A stretch of 64,000 bases of DNA from Paraescarpia echinospica (lineage: Eukaryota > Annelida > Polychaeta > Sabellida > Siboglinidae): positions 6,992,000-7,055,999 of the forward strand of contig CM034543.1 of assembly GCA_020002185.1 (NCBI GenBank), in the 5' to 3' direction. Position numbers and translations under genes: made by a program. The notes below the pieces were generated by a model. That model worked only from the letters and a program-made list of their open reading frames with translations, had not been told where the DNA came from and did no database searches. Below are positions 10,901 through 23,300 of the stretch, piece after piece. The stretch's first letter is position 1; every line of letters starts with the position of its first letter.

Positions 10901-13900
10901 CCGGTAGACATACAACAACGTCCTTCCCCTCGCATATAGTCTTGTCTGTTTTTCTCAGAATTGAATCGCCCATAAACACTCTCTCTTTTCTCCTTGCCCC
11001 CTCAATCACTGCCTCGGAGTAGCTCCTCCGGTTTGTATATGTCTGGTTGTTGTCTTTTCCTCTTGTCGTCTTCTCTCCTGTCACATTCTCTTCCATTCCC
11101 TTCTTTCCTGTCGCGTTTTCTCTTGTCCCCTTTCCTCCTGTCATCTTCTCTTCTAGCACATTTACTCTCACTTCCTTTCGTCCCTTCATCTTTCCTCCCA
11201 TCACATTTTCTTCTCTCCTCTCCCGTCCCTTTTCCCCGGCTACCTCCTTCACTACGGTCACTTTCTCCCCTGTCACCTTCACGCCTGTCATGTTTTCTGT
11301 TTTTTGCTGAACACTGTCTTCTTCCATCAGTCTTCTGTCTCACAGTCTTACCAACTGCCTCTGTGGTATCTACCTCTTCACCACCTGTATCGCTGTCGCG
11401 TCTCTCCTCGTTCTCTACAGTCTGACTACCTGTTGATCTATCCCCACTGACCCGTTTTCTTTTCCTCTGCCGAACACTTTTCCTCCATCCCTGTCTTCTC
11501 AATTTCTTGTTCCTTCACACCGGTCACCTTCCCTCCTCTCAGTCTCCTTTCTCCAGTCTCCATGTCACAACTCTGCTCCTTCTGTGTTGTAGAATTCTCA
11601 ATTCTCGCCGCGTCATCCCTCTCTGCTCCATCTATTTATATGTTGAGTCTCACCTCCATCTCCTTCACTATATCCATCAACTTACACACCTCCTTCATCA
11701 GACATTCCACCCTCAAACACCCCATACACCGAAAGGTGAATCCGTCATCTTTGGTCTCTGCCCATGATTTTGGACAGCCAGACAACGCAAAATCCACCCA
11801 GCTCTGGCAGTGGTTGCAAACTAAGTGTCGTTTTGCCCTGAGTTGCCGCTTGCAAGGTGCCATATCAGAATTTATTTATGTTCAAAATAGTTTTTATATA
11901 GTCTTTGAAAAGACTTTTCTGTGTACAGTTTACACCAGATTGTTTAGGTTATAGTTAGTTATATTTGTTAACACACAATGACACATCGTGCCTTACCTAG
12001 TTACGATGTCGATGACAATGTATTCAAGTTAGGTTTAGATACAAGGTAGTCTTTACAAAGACTGTTTCCTGTGTACTAATAAACACTTAAAAATGTTGTT
12101 ATTTCAGGTTTTAATTACTCATCTAACTACATCGATTATCTCAAATAACGCTATTCTATTGTCGTTCACGTTACGTTAACTTCGCCAGTGACCTTCTTTG
12201 TAAACAACGTTCCGATTACATTAACATCCCCAATTATCGCTCGCAAATCGCCTACTTTTAATCTACCCTAGATTACTCCCTCTAGCTAACTTTTAACAAA
12301 AAATATTGCTTATATATATATCTATAATTACGTTATGTATGCTATACACTCAATAATATCACTTATCCTGATCAAATATCCTTATATTTTCCTAGTTTGC
12401 TGCACCAAATTCAAAACAATTCACCACCGGAAGTTCCCCCATTAAGAAACAGTCTTAACGGGAAATAGTCTGAAGAATTCTGGGATATGACGATACTTGA
12501 GGAATGGTTTCAAGGACTCAGGGATACAAGGTTGTCAGTGAGGAATAGTAAAGCATTCTGGGATATGAGGATACCAGTGAGGAATATATGAAATATATTG
12601 TAAATGGCTCCAAGATTCCATCAGACAGCAAGAAATAAACTTACTTTGGAGCAAATGTTGAAATAAATGTGACGTTTCTACCCGTCTACAGCAGATCTTG
12701 TCCACGCACTGATGTCATGTGACACGGTTCAGATTCTGGCGGACTAATATGGTTGTAGATGGCAGGCAGGTGGTTCATGGTGGGGGGTCTCTATTTGATG
12801 TAGTGCGTCAAAAGCATCCGCTGTAGATGGGTCGAAACTTCGCATATGTTTCAACATTTGCTCCAAGGTAAGTTATTATTTTGTGCTGTCTAGTGAGGAA
12901 TAATGTCTGGGGATTCGAGGACGCGAGAGAGGAAGAGTTGACTGACCTTCCTCTCGTACTCCTGTCTCAGACTGGTCATCTCATCGTCGTGGGTCAGTCT
13001 GAGCTGACCGATGGAGGTCTGGGCTTCCTCCCCTTGTTCTACGACCTCGTTATAGTGGTCCCGGGCCTGTGCCAGCTCACTCAGCTTGTGGGCCAACTCT
13101 ACCTTCGCCTCCACTGCCTGAAACAACACAAGGCATCTCGTAAACAATAGTAATAATGTAAACCCTGGCTATCTCTTACATAACACAAATCTTTTTGACA
13201 ACTTTTCTTAGTGAATGGCATTTTTTTTTTTTATCATTATAAGGAGTGATATTGATATGGAAAAATCAGAATTATTCACAAAAATTAAATGGTATCATTG
13301 TCAGGACAAAGCACTGCTAGTATGTTATATTGCAAAACGATCAGAATGTCTTTCTACATGTCTAGAAACGACTGGACTGACGTGACTGAACTAACAGACC
13401 CTTGAGCGAGAGAGCAGGTTGTTGAAGACAATACCCACCACAGTGAGGAGCCATTTGAGCCCGCACTTTGCCTCGACCATCGTGTGGACGTTGTCCCATC
13501 TAGACTTTGCCTTCTCCTCTGTAACCGCGAACACAAGATTGCCATCAGATGGCGCCACCGAAACCCGAGAGGATCACATTACATAGACTGGGAAGGATTA
13601 CAAATGGTAGGCAGGCAGTTCCACAGATTAAAATTTTGAAATTGTCACAAAGTAAAGTAACGGTAAGTTCTTATATAGCGCAGTATCCGGTCCTCATGAC
13701 TGCTCAAAGCACTTTACACTTTACTCCCTGGCAGACCTGTTCAATCGAAAACATCATCTTGACTTCTCTGGGAAGCATTTAGCCACGCTGCAATTAATGC
13801 GCGAAGACTATTCATATACAAATATCCACCACTGTCTCTAACCAGGTACTCATTCATACAGCTGAGTGAACTGGACCAACGTACAATGAATTAATTTGCC

Positions 13901-14235
13901 CAAGGTTCGACACCATAGCACAGAATTCGAACCCGGGTTCTCTCGTTCGAGAGTCCGAAGCCACTGCACCACTGAGCTCCACGACAGGGAGTTCCACAAA
14001 ACAGCACCCTGACCTGCACTTACCCTGATCAGCATCCATCAGCTTTTGCTGCAGCTCCGATATCTGAACGCTCCTGCAAAACACAGACACATCAATATTT
14101 CTTCGCTCTCTATAATGTAAATGCAAAGTAAACCACATCAACACATTGTCCACAGTGCAGGTTTGTAGAGACAGGCAAGGTGGAAGAACTGATTATAAAC
14201 ACTGTTTCAACTTTAAATAAACGTGTGTGGTGTGT

Positions 14236-14301
<66 letters not shown>

Positions 14302-17300
14302 TGTGTGTGTCTGTGTGTGTGTGTGCGTGCGTGCGTGTTTGTGCATGCGCTGTTTGTGCTGTGTACACTGTGTGCACTCTGTGTGTGGTGTGCATGCATG
14401 TGACATCATGCGTTGTCACAGACACGTCATGATGTCATATCTGACCTCAGTTCAACCTCCTGCTCAAGTCGTGTTATCTCGTCTCTCAATTCCTGATGAC
14501 TTGCGTCTGCGTCATGCGTCGAACTGTCATTGAGAAGACTTTTCTGAAGACAGAAAGACGTGTATACTAGATTGTGCAGTGAATGTGAAGACAGAAAGAC
14601 GTGAATACTAGATGGTGCAGTGAATGTGAAGACAGAAAGACGTGTATACTAGATGGTGCAGTGAATGTGAAGACAGAAAGACGTGTATACTAGATGGTGC
14701 GGTGAATGTGAAGACAGAAAGACGTGTATACTAAATGGTGCAGTGAATGTGAAGACAGAAAGACGTGTATACTAGATGGTGCAGTGAACGTGAAGACAGA
14801 AAGACATGTATACTAGATGGTGCAGTGAATGTGAAGACAGAAAGACGCGTATACTAGATGGTGCAGTGAATGTGAAGACAGAAAGACGCGTATACTAGAT
14901 TGTGCAGTGAATGTGAAGACAGAAAGACGGGTATACTAGATGGTGCAGTGAATGTGAAGACAGAAAGACGTGTATACTAGACGGTGCAGTGAATGTGAAG
15001 ACAGAAAGACGTGTATATTAGATGGTGCAGTGAATGTGACGACAGAAAGACGTGTATGCTAGATGATGCAGTGAATGTGAAAACAGAAAGACGTGTATAC
15101 TAGATGGTGCAGTGAATGTGAAGAGAGAAAGACGTATATAGTAGATGGTGCAGTGAATGTGAAGACAGAAAGACGTGTATACTAGATGGTGCAGTGAATG
15201 TGAAGACAGAAAGATGTTTATACTAGATGGTGCAGTGAATGTGAAGACAGAAAGACGTGTATACTAGATGGTGCATTGAATGTGAAGACAGAAAGACGTG
15301 TATACTAGATGGTGCAGTGAATGTGAAGACAGAAAGACGCGTATACTAGATGGCGCAGTGAATGTGAAGACAGAAAGACGCGTATACTAGATGGTGCAGT
15401 GAATGTGAAGACAGATAGACGTGTATACTAGATGGCGCAGTGAAGGTGAAGACAGAAAGACGTGTATATTAGATGGTGCAGTGAATGTGAAGACAGATAG
15501 ACGTGTATACTAGATGGTGCAGTGAAGGTGAAGACAGAAAGACGTGTATACTAGATTGTGCAGTGAATGTGAAGACAGAAAGACGTGTATACTAGATGGT
15601 GCATTGAATGTGAAGACAGAAAGACGTGTATATTAGATGGTGCAGTGAATGTGACGACAGAAAGACGTGTATGCTAGATGGTGCAGTGAATGTGAAAACA
15701 GAAAGACGTGTATACTAGATGGTGCAGTGAATGTGAAGACAGAAAGACGTGTATACTAGATGGTGCAGTGAATGTGAAGACAGAAAGACGTGTATACTAG
15801 ATGGTGCAGTGAAGGTGAAGACAGAAAAACGTATATACTAGATTGTGCAGTGAATGTGAAGACAGAAAGACGTGTATACTAGATGGTGCAGTGAATGTGA
15901 AGACAGAAAGACGTGTATACTAGATGGTGCAGTGAATGTGAAGACAGAAAGATGTGTATACTAGATGGTGCAGTGAATGTGAAGACAGAAAGACGCGTAT
16001 ACTAGATGGCGCAGTGAATGTGAAGACAGAAAGACGCGTATACTGGATGGTGCAGTGAATGTGAAGACAGATAGACGTGTATACTAGATGGCGCAGTGAA
16101 GGTGAAGACAGAAAGACGTGTATACTAGATGGTGCAGTGAATGTGAAGACAGATAGACGTGTATACTAGATGGTGCAGTGAAGGTGAAGACAGAAAGACG
16201 TGTATACTAGATGGTGCAGTGAATGTGAAGACACAAAGACGTGTATACTAGATTGTGCAGTTAATGTGAAGACAGAAAGACGTGTATACTAGATGGTGCA
16301 TTGAATGTGAAGACAGAAAGACGTGTATACTAGATGGTGCAGTGAATGTGAAGACAGAAAGACGTGTATATTAGATGGTGCAGTGAATGTGACGACAGAA
16401 AGACGTGTATGCTAGATGGTGCATTGAATGTGAAGACAGAAAGACGTGTATACTAGATGGTGCAGTGAATGTGAAGACAGAAAGACATGTATACTAGATG
16501 GTGCAGTGAATGTGAAGACAGAAAGACGTGTATACTAGATGGTGCAGTGAAGGTGAAGACAGAAAAACGTATATACTAGATTGTGCAGTGAATGTGAAGA
16601 CAGAAAGACGTGTATGCTAGATGGTGCAGTGAATGTGAAGACAGAAAGACGTGTATACTAGATGGTGCAGTGAATGTGAAGACAGAAAGATGTGTATACT
16701 AGATGGTGCAGTGAATGTGAAGACAGAAAGACGCGTATACTAGATGGCGCAGTGAATGTGGAGACAGAAAGACGCGTATACTAGATGGTGCAGTGAATGT
16801 GAAGACAGAACGACGTGTATACTAGATGGTGCAGTGAATGTGAAGACAGAAAGACGTGTATACTAGATGGTGCAGTGAATGTGAAGACAGAAAGACGTGT
16901 ATACTAGATGGTGCAGTGAATGTGAAGACAGAAAGACGTGTATACTAGATGATGCAGTGAATGTGAAGACAGAAAGACGTGTACACTAGATGGTGCAGTG
17001 AATGTGAAGACAGAACGACGTGTATACTAGATGGTGCAGTGAATGTGAAGACAGAAAGACGTGTATACTAGATGGTACAGTGAATGTGAAGACAGAAAGA
17101 CGTGTATACTAGATGGTGCAGTGAATGTGAAGACAGAAACACGTGTATACTAGATGGTGCAGTGAATGTGAAGAGAGAAAGACGTATATACTAGATGGTG
17201 CAGTGAATGTGAAGACAGAAAGACGTGTATACTAGATGGTGCAGTGAATGTGAAGACAGAAAGATGTTTATACTAGATGGTGCAGTGAATGTGAAGACAG

Positions 17301-20300
17301 AAAGACGTGTATACTAGATGGTGCATTGAATGTGAAGACAGAAAGACGTGTATACTAGATGGTGCAGTGAATGTGAAGACAGAAAGACAAGTATACTAGA
17401 TTGTGCAGTGAATGTGAAGACAGAAAGACGTGTATACTAGATGGTGCAGTGAATGTGAAGACAGAAAGACGTGTATACTAGATGGTGCAGTGAAGGTGAA
17501 GACAGAAAGACGTGTATACTAGATGGTGCAGTGAAGGTGAAGACAGAAAGACGTGTATACTAGATGGTGCAGTGAATGTGAAGACAGAAAGACGTGTATA
17601 CTAGATGGTGCAGTGAATGTGAAGACAGAAAGACGTGTATACTAGATGGTGCAGTGAATGTGAAGACAGAAAGACGTGTATATTAGATGGTGCAGTGAAT
17701 GTGAAGACAGAAAGACGTGTATACTAGATGGTGCAGTGAATGTGAAGACAGAACGACGTGTATACTAGATGGTGCAGTGAATGTGAAGACAGAAAGTCGT
17801 GTATACTAGATGGTACAGTGAATGTGAAGACAGAAAGACGTGTATACTAGATGGTACAGTGAATGTGAAGACAGAAAGACGTGTATACTAGATGGTACAG
17901 TGAATGTGAAGACAGAAAGACGTGTATACTAGATGGTACAGTGAATGTGAAGACAGAAAGACGTGTATACTAGATGGTGCAGTGAATGTGAAGACAGAAA
18001 GACGTTTATACTAGATGGTGCAGTGAATGTGAAGACAGAAAGACGTGTATAATAGATGGTGCATTGAATGTGAAGACAGAAAGACGTGTATACTAGATGG
18101 TACAGTGAATGTGAAGACAGAAAGACGTGTATACTAGATGGTGCAGTGAATGTGAAGACAGAAAGACGTGTATACTAGATGGTGCAGTGAATGTGAAGAC
18201 AGAAAGACGTGTATACTAGATGGTGCAGTGAATGTGAAGACAGAAAGACGTGTATACTAGATGGTGCAGTGAATGTGAAGACAGAAAGACGTGTATACTA
18301 GATGGTGCAGTGAATGTGAAGACAGAAAGACGTGTATACTAGATGGTGCAGTGAATGTGAAGACAGAAAGACATGTATACTAGATGGTGCAGTGAATGTG
18401 AAGACAGAAAGACGTGTATACTAGATGGTGCAGTGAATGTGAAGACAGAAAGACATGTATACTAGATGGTGCAGTGAATGTGAAGACAGAAAGACGTGTA
18501 TACTAGATGGTGCAGTGAATGTGAAGTCACACGAAACAATCACTCAAACTACATGACAGTTGACAAATTACAAAGCATTTGTCGTTGCAACTACACACGA
18601 AGCAGCAATTTCAGCGTGAAATAATGAACATTATTGTGGATATGCTACACAAAAACAAATTGTGCCAGAGCAAGAATGGGTGCTTAAGTCGACACTGTAT
18701 TGTGGGTAAAATGTATTACCCCAGAGGCATCACCTAGCATGTGAAACACATTAATCCAAATTTATAATAATTAATAAAACATTTTGGATCGCACAAACCC
18801 CACACCGTGTACCGGGGAGGTCTGACCAATGTAAACTCACATAACTTTTTTGACTTTGCAAATGCAAACTCACGAGATCATCCCTTGGTGTCATAAAAGT
18901 ACACTCTTTTTTATGAAACCGACTGCAGATATTATTAAACCTATTAACACATAACGTATCACACAGCATTACGTATGGGTGGGTCGGGCATCACTGTGTG
19001 ATGAGGATAAAATATATTACCACAGTGGCATCCCCTAGTGAGTGAAACATCAATGCAAATTGATGCTAACAGTAATTGGATCGCAAAAAGTCCCGCAACA
19101 TGTATTGGGGGTGTTGACTAATGTAAACTCATATAACGTTTTTGATTTTGAACTCATTAGACTATTCCTTTATGTCAGCCGGAGTTGGGCTCAACACCCA
19201 CCCACCTTGGACGGAGGATCGAGTGAAAGTTTCGACTCGCAATCTCGCAGTTGTTTGTTCAACTCCTTCCGATCGTTGATAAGCTCCTGTAGGTGGCGCT
19301 TTGCCTCTGCAATGCTCACGAGCACCTCCAGCTCCTGGCTGAGCCATTTCTGTAGAGAACACGACACACAGCAGAATATAGCAACAGTGGTTCATTTCAC
19401 AATCACAACTTTGAGTCTACTGTTTAACAAAATGTTTGATTAATTTGTATTAATTGTTTTATAAGTTTGACTAAGATTTTTGTGTTTTTGTAAGAAAAAT
19501 CATATACAATCATCAATGATTTCACCTATATGTTTCTTATGACAATAGAACGATTAACAAATAAACTTTTTGGTTATATCTTACTAAAGCATTTCACCAC
19601 TGGCATCAAATGAGAATCTGTTTAATAAGATATCATGAATATACTGAATACTATAGTATACATCAAGGAATAAAGTTAGTTATATATGATATCTATACTA
19701 TAGTATACATCAAGGAATAAAGTTAGTTATATATGATATCTATACTATAGTATACATCAAGGAATAAAGTTAGTTATATATGATATCTATACTATAGTAT
19801 ACATCAAGGAATAAAGTTAGTTATATATGATATCTATACTATAGTATACATCAAGGAATAAAGTTACTTATATATATCTATATTATAAAACAGAGGTTAG
19901 GTCTCTGTTTGTACGAACATATCTCTGTCAGATTTGCATGTACATGGCTAATTTTATAGGTGTGCCTCAAAATGCATTATTTTAAACTCGTTTTTAAAGT
20001 CTAACATGTTGTTTTAAGGTTATCCTCCTGCTCATTGCATTGTCTCCTTTGACTGAGTTTTAATTTGGTTTATAACTTTAATGCAGTGCCATATTAACTG
20101 TAGAAGCCATGTTTTAACAATGCTATATCAAAAAGATCTCTCCGGCTGCATTTACATCACTTCTGCATATTGTGTTATTCCACTGAAGAAGAATTTGTTT
20201 TATTTTACCCAGACATTTCAAATAATATATACAATACATCCATGACAAAAAAATTAAATACAAATATATAACCTTGTAGTAAACATGGCATAATCTATGA

Positions 20301-23300
20301 CAAATAATGAAAAGTAGGGTCAGGAGACTCCTCTAAGACTATGGTAGTCGCTATCGAGGAGCCACCTTTTGTAATAAAACTTTAACTCAATCAATACATC
20401 ACCTAATCAAATTCTTCCAGAAAAAGAAGAAGACGAAAACATAATATGTATGCATGTGTGTAGTGTGACACTCCACGCGCTACTGAACAGAGGTGAACTC
20501 TTGAAAACAGTGTGTAAATCAAATTCAGTATTATTAAATTATGCAAGGGGTGTCTCAGTGTAATAGTGCGTCAGTGGGTCTTACTCGGATGCGTGCTAAG
20601 GTGAGTCTCAGTGTAATAGTGTGTCAGTGGGTCTTACTCGGATGCGTGCTAGGGGGAGTCTCAGTGTAATAGTGTGTCAGTGGGTCTTACTCGGATGCGT
20701 GCTAAGGGGAGTCTCAGTGTAATAGTGTGTCAGTGGGTCTTACTCGGATGCGTGCTAACGGGAGTCTCAGTGTAATAGTGTGTCAGTGGGTCTTACTCGG
20801 ATGCGTGCTAACGGGAGTCTCAGTGTAATAGTGTGTCAGTGGGTCTTACCCGGATGCGTGTTCCAATGCCAGACATGTCTTTCTTCGCAAGTCTGTCTCG
20901 TCTCTCATCTGCTGCAAGCTTCTGCTGCATCAGTGCTTCCTTCAGGCGCTTGTTGGCCAGAGCCGCCTGGGAACAAAAGGGGAAGTGAAAGTTGGCGGAG
21001 AATATAAAAACTAAAGTGAAAGTGAGAGGGAACACAAGCCAAAGTGGAATTTACCTAAGAAATCAAACTAAAGCAAAAGAGCCACATTATAATACAAATC
21101 AAAGTGAAAATTGTCCAACAGTATAAATAAATGTGAAACAGCCATCTTAAAACACAAATCAATGTGAAAGTGATAGTCGTCTGAGATTACACACAACCAA
21201 AGTGAAAGTGTTAACGCCTTTCTCAGTGTCATACATAAACTGCCAATAATTTTACCGACACTGGTGCTCCACATCAAGACTCCTGCTTGCGACATGGAGC
21301 GCGGCCTATGGAGCACTCACCTCCTCCGCCTTACGTCTCATCACGACCTGCTGTCGTTCGTGTCTCAGCTCCAGCTTTGTCATCTCAACCTGGCGCTTGC
21401 GGTCCTGTCAACACAACTCCACTCTCAACGGGGGAGCCTTAAAACTACCTTCTCTGGTCCTCATTTATTAAAAGGGCAGTCTGCTCCTAGTTTTTCATTT
21501 ATTAATTAATATTATTTTCTTAAGACTATACTATGTTGACAGCATACTGCCTGCCAAATTGTTTGGCCTGTAACAACAAAGGTACATGCTCAAATAGTAA
21601 ACAAAACATCCAGTTACAAAACAAGCGTTATTGGCAATACTGAAGAATCGGGCTACGGGAATCGAGTTAATTGCTATATCCTTTGATGTTCAACTTTCCC
21701 ACATTCAACACAGCAGACTTCCAGTTACAAATTACTACGCCCGCTAATTCCAGGTAGACAAAAAAACTATGTCCCTCTTAGGGGAAACAAAAGGCAAACC
21801 ATTAGCAACTACAATCAAGAATATTACACCAACAGTTTCATCAATAGAATAACTTTGTTTTAGACAGTTTTTTTAATGCAATTATGACTTTTCAAGTAGT
21901 TGCATCAACGTATAAAATTACCTCAAGAATATGTATACATATTCCTATGATGTCACAACATGTATGTATGTGTACTTAGCCGGGACACTCTTCCACTTTA
22001 AATAAACTTTTCAGTTGAAAGTTTTGACGATGATCTTGAGCATACTGAGTGAATAAAGACACCACTAGTTTACATTTTTGTCGCAATATTGCTCATTATT
22101 GATGAGATGGATTTGTCCACATAATACGTCATCGCATAATGCGTCATCACATCCCCAACTGGTCACAATCTTACTCGGAATTATCCGAGCTCGCTATTGG
22201 AATGGCTCTCTAAAGTTGAGCACGCATACTGGATTCCCACAATCAAGAATGACACAGACAGAAAGTGGGACGAAGAACAACTGATTCATTATTTTTGTTG
22301 TATTGTGGACCACACGAGAGATGCATTGTGGGACTGCTGTAGTGAGTGAGCATGTGCACTGACCTTGGCCTTTAACTGGGCCACCTCCTTTTCCTTGGTC
22401 TGCTTCCACCGTCGGAAGTTATCCGAGTCGTCTTTCATCTGCTTCATCAACTTCACTCGCTGCCGCTTCATCGCCTAACAGACAGACACGGAGAGGTGAC
22501 AGACGGACAGACACGGAGAGGTGACAGACACGGAGAGGTAACAGACAGACACGGAGAAGTGACAGACGGACAGACATGGAGAGGTGACAGACGGATAGAC
22601 ACGGAAAGGTGACAGGCAGACAGACACGGAGACGTGACAGAATGACAGACACGGAGACGTGACAGGCGGACAGACACGGAGAGGTGACAGATGGACAGGT
22701 ATTTGTTTAAACATTATATTAAAAATTAAATTTTATCAGAAGGATTATTCTTTTTTCAGCCAGACTATTTCATAGCACAAGTCAATATATTATTTGTTAG
22801 AATAGGTAACAAAAACAGGAATATATGAATTCAATTTTCTATGGGGCTTTCCACAAAACCACCTCATCAGAATTTCCAACAATTATCTGGTTACTGTTAT
22901 GCAAATTTATTATTATTTAATATCTAACATTTTCATAAAGTGTAACATAGGTCAAGAGAGGGTAATAAGGTACTATTTAACAAATGACCGTTAATTAAAA
23001 TATGACATTTCGCAAAGAACCTGTGTCTTAAAAAAGAAAAACATCTGCTAAGTTTTCAGTTTGAATTGATTAATTGTTAATGGTGCAGACAACCAACGTC
23101 AATACTGCATTGTAATGTGAACATTCAACAAGGAAAATCCTTGCATCATCAAGTTTAAAATAAAACATCACATTCAAATCTTCACACACCAACAACACAA
23201 CTGCAGAGAGGAAGTTGCAACTGAAATTGTGCCGAGCATCAGTGGCACAACGGCAGCGGGACGCACCTGAATCTCCTGGTTGAGTTTCTCGCACTGTTTC

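Larger units (their letters stand above)
8688..12455 (-). mobile_element. CR1-like LINE, copy 1, near full length with internal deletion
   Basis: On the minus strand it reads 5' to 3' as: 5' region, ORF1 (zinc finger plus esterase-like domain), endonuclease, reverse transcriptase, and a 3' end ggcaatcttgttaaat. Both flanks are the same minisatellite, which fixes the edges. Short similar flank motifs (ggaatag left, ggaaatag right) could be a target duplication. The endonuclease C terminus is fused directly to the middle of the reverse transcriptase, so several hundred codons are deleted compared with copy 2. It lies in KIF4 intron 21 in sense with the gene. Confidence 0.88.

Noticed and set aside
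10994..11425. Plus-strand Ser/Leu/Pro-rich ORFs at 10.5-11.5 kb
   Set aside because: They are antisense shadows of the charged linker in LINE ORF1.
13920..13960. Functional tRNA gene
   Set aside because: Only a B-box-like gttcgag/ttcgaacc stretch of SINE-A is present. No complete cloverleaf could be formed.
14546..18526. Regular repeats suggestive of a CRISPR array
   Set aside because: Units are contiguous 41-bp copies without unique spacers, in a eukaryotic intron.
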